From Trabulsiella odontotermitis (lineage in GTDB: Bacteria; Pseudomonadota; Gammaproteobacteria; Enterobacterales; Enterobacteriaceae): a DNA stretch of 64,000 nt. Below the pieces are notes generated by a model. The model was given only the letters and a program-made list of their open reading frames with translations, was not told where the DNA came from and ran no database searches. A program made the position numbers and the translations under genes. Positions 63,764 through 64,000 of the stretch are shown here, in pieces (the stretch's first letter is position 1; the number at the start of each line of letters is the position of its first letter). The DNA lies in assembly GCF_030053895.1 (NCBI RefSeq), contig NZ_CP125781.1:124001-188000 (forward strand). Direction: 5' to 3'.

Positions 63764-64000
63764 ATGCAAACAGCTTCGAATCAGATGTTTGAACAATTTG
63801 AACACAGTCTGTCGATGATTCGTCATGCATCCGTAGACGTGCTTCAGTTGTTAAAAATTTATGTGGCAGAAGGAAAAGATCCGCGCTGGTTTCTGGAACA
63901 ACTGGAACAGGCGCGTCTGAATCTGGGGGGATGGACGAACGTCGCGAAGCGGTTACATCTGAATGACGCCGAAATGAGCGAATTCACTCTCCAGCTTCGC
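63764..64000 (+). CDS. Unrecognised protein (partial)
   Basis: The first 79 codons of a protein that runs off the window. It starts at an ATG with AAGGAAGAGAGAG upstream and has no signal peptide. The visible part (MFEQFEHSLSMIRHASVDVL, then EGKDPRWFLEQLEQARLNL) is acidic and helical with heptad-like spacing. I do not recognise the family. The 228-bp gap before it holds the SDR terminator and presumably its promoter. Confidence 0.6.
   Translation, partial: MQTASNQMFEQFEHSLSMIRHASVDVLQLLKIYVAEGKDPRWFLEQLEQARLNLGGWTNVAKRLHLNDAEMSEFTLQLR

Overview
The window is chromosomal DNA from a gammaproteobacterium of the Enterobacteriaceae. Almost every gene matches a protein known from the 79-80 minute region of the Escherichia coli K-12 map, in the same relative order (read backwards): xyl, wecH, ysaB, glyQS, cspA, yiaG, yiaF, ghrB, bisC, yiaC, tag, yhjY, yhjX, eptB, proK, dpp, bcs, pdeK, dctA, yhjJ, kdgK, pdeH, yhjG, yhjE, yhjD, yhjC. 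REP/BIME palindromes of the E. coli type are present. Against K-12 it lacks yiaAB, hokA, yiaD, yhjV and yhjB, has an intact bcsQ, and carries extra genes. That fits a Citrobacter/Enterobacter/Salmonella-like relative; I cannot fix the genus.

Layout. 1-6062: D-xylose uptake (xylFGH, minus strand) and catabolism (xylAB, plus strand) around a shared regulatory region. 6072-10731: wecH, ysaB and the two glycyl-tRNA synthetase subunits. 10775-13988: an accessory island holding an unknown 150-residue protein, a DUF2931 lipoprotein and a PAAR-DUF2235 (Tle1-type) predicted type VI secretion phospholipase, with no other secretion gene nearby. 14253-16082: cspA, yiaG, yiaF. 16129-21305: a single-strand cluster whose order matches Pseudomonas ptxS-kguEKTD (2-ketogluconate use), with ghrB in the kguD position. 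21470-24772: bisC, yiaC, tag. 24923-28881: a short yhjY, yhjX with a YpdB-type promoter, and eptB. 28967-29300: tRNA-Pro(CGG) followed by two 111-112 bp direct repeats that carry the tRNA 3' end. 29883-35604: dppABCDF dipeptide transporter.

35671-49605: the complete cellulose locus, bcsEFG on the minus strand and bcsRQABZC on the plus strand. It makes, exports and phosphoethanolamine-modifies cellulose. Two c-di-GMP phosphodiesterase genes (pdeK, pdeH) lie within 7 kb downstream. dctA, the M16-like but metal-site-free yhjJ, and kdgK lie between them. 56953-61698: yhjG, yhjE, yhjD. 61759-63535: LysR regulator yhjC diverging from an SDR oxidoreductase found where K-12 has yhjB. The last gene (63764 to the edge) is an unrecognised partial protein.

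No rRNA operon, insertion sequence, prophage or CRISPR array was seen. The least ordinary parts are the lone type VI effector module, the kgu operon with its candidate operator, the repeat array behind proK, and the stem-loop in the pdeK leader.
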